A DNA stretch of 64,000 bases. Source: Geomonas edaphica (GTDB taxonomy: Bacteria > Desulfobacterota > Desulfuromonadia > Geobacterales > Geobacteraceae). The notes beneath the pieces are model-generated. The model did not search any database and was not told the DNA's origin. It worked only from the letters and a program-made list of their open reading frames with translations. Position numbers and translations under genes: made by a program. This document shows, piece by piece, positions 63,472-64,000 of this stretch (positions are counted from its first letter, which is position 1; each line of letters starts with the position of its first letter). The stretch spans positions 62,001 through 126,000 of the forward strand of contig NZ_SSYB01000001.1 of NCBI RefSeq assembly GCF_004917075.1, written 5' to 3'.

Positions 63472-64000
63472 GGTCCCTGCTATTTCTGCTTTTGTTGCTT
63501 ACTCCCTTGCCCGCCCTTGCTTACGACGTCCTGATCGTACAGTCCATGCATGAGAAGGGGTACGAGGAAGCGGTCCGGGGCTTCAGGAAGGAATGCCGCG
63601 CCTTAAGCCGCATGATAGTCCTCTCCGATTACGCCGACCTTGACCTCGTCCGGATCGTGAGGGAAGAGCATCCAAAGGTGATCGTCGCCATCGGGGACCG
63701 CGCCCTCGAACTGGCCCAGCGGCAGGGGGAAACCCCCGTTTTGTGCATGATGGCGCTCAACGTGAAGCCGCGTCGCTGGGTAAGCGGCATCAGCATGCTT
63801 TTCGATCCGGCCCGGTACCTCTCCCTCTTCCAAACGCTCGGCACCGACCGGGTAGGGGTGCTCTACGACCCCGGGCGCAGCGGCGTCTACGTGAAAAAGG
63901 CTCTGGCCGCCTCCAAGGGGCATCTCCGTCTCGTTCTGCGTGAGGTTCACGCTCCCAAGGAAACGCCGGCCATGCTCCAGTCGCTCAGGGGAAAGGTAGA
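63459..64000 (+). CDS. ABC transporter substrate-binding protein (YtrF/ABC_sub_bind-like), 5' part
   Basis: Open from ATG 63459 (behind GGGGTGAG) to the end of the window, 180 codons seen. The signal peptide LRSLLFLLLLLTPLPALA is followed by YDVLIVQSMHEKGYEEAVRGF. Then VIVAIGDRALELAQRQGETPVLCMMALNVKPRRWVSGISMLFDPARYLSLFQTLGTDRVGVLYDPGRSGVYVKKA matches the ABC substrate-binding-like fold (PF04392 type). These proteins bind small ligands in the periplasm and often sit beside a TonB receptor or a sensor kinase in this group. The 3' end and following genes are outside the window. Confidence 0.85.
   Translation, partial: MQVLRSLLFLLLLLTPLPALAYDVLIVQSMHEKGYEEAVRGFRKECRALSRMIVLSDYADLDLVRIVREEHPKVIVAIGDRALELAQRQGETPVLCMMALNVKPRRWVSGISMLFDPARYLSLFQTLGTDRVGVLYDPGRSGVYVKKALAASKGHLRLVLREVHAPKETPAMLQSLRGKV

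Overview
The window looks like chromosome from a Geobacter-type deltaproteobacterium (Geobacter/Geomonas/Citrifermentans group; an inference from gene content, since no database search was possible). Pointers are a 1004-residue PutA without a DNA-binding domain, a geopeptide-type radical SAM locus, many sigma-54 activators and REC/PAS signalling proteins, stacked amino-acid transport systems, GC-rich coding sequence and several families of GC-rich intergenic hairpin repeats. There is no phage, insertion sequence, CRISPR array, rRNA or tRNA that I can support.

Layout. 1-4.2 kb: tail of a DUF1858 protein, recG with an extra AbrB-like N-terminus, and fetAB. 4.2-4.7 kb: a gene-free stretch holding an exact 21-bp periodic A-tract/T-tract array. 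4.7-6.8 kb (minus): threonine aldolase and an EamA exporter. 6.9-12.2 kb: a polar amino-acid ABC transporter, an outer-membrane porin and a LivK lipoprotein. 12.4-14.7 kb: a yybP-ykoY (Mn2+) riboswitch in front of htpX and terC, then a poly-Gln zinc-ribbon protein. 14.7-20.9 kb: a CzcCBA-type metal efflux operon led by a Cys-rich exported protein. 21.4-25.6 kb: livHMGF plus an EamA transporter. 25.8-28.8 kb: YbaK-type deacylase, NSS-family transporter, RarD. 28.9-33.8 kb: a PAS/sigma-54 activator followed by putA behind a good -24/-12 promoter. 34-37 kb: fructose-1,6-bisphosphatase, a small acidic protein and a sigma-54 response regulator with GAFTDA in place of GAFTGA. 37.1-40.5 kb (minus): hybrid kinase and HD-GYP regulator, translationally coupled. 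40.7-46.2 kb: an RND pump followed by an orphan FliK-like/FlhB-C-like pair. 46.2-49 kb (minus): ChaN lipoprotein, purM-purN. 49-52.3 kb: rimI-pyrK-pyrD-kamA. 52.4-54.5 kb: LysR regulator, a 51-residue zinc ribbon, DksA/TraR protein. 54.6-58.4 kb (minus): BioD/DRTGG protein, REC-PAS-PP2C phosphatase, HD-domain protein. 58.5-64 kb: sigma-54 response regulator and a geopeptide RiPP locus (radical SAM/SPASM maturase plus a 39-residue precursor), divergent from a TonB-dependent receptor and an ABC substrate-binding protein that runs off the window.

The genes fit an organism that imports and oxidises amino acids (polar and branched-chain transport, PutA, threonine aldolase) while running gluconeogenesis, with metal homeostasis and dense signalling. 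The two least ordinary items are the RiPP locus at 59.9-61.6 kb, whose precursor is a very short ORF, and the 21-bp phased array at 4279-4551.
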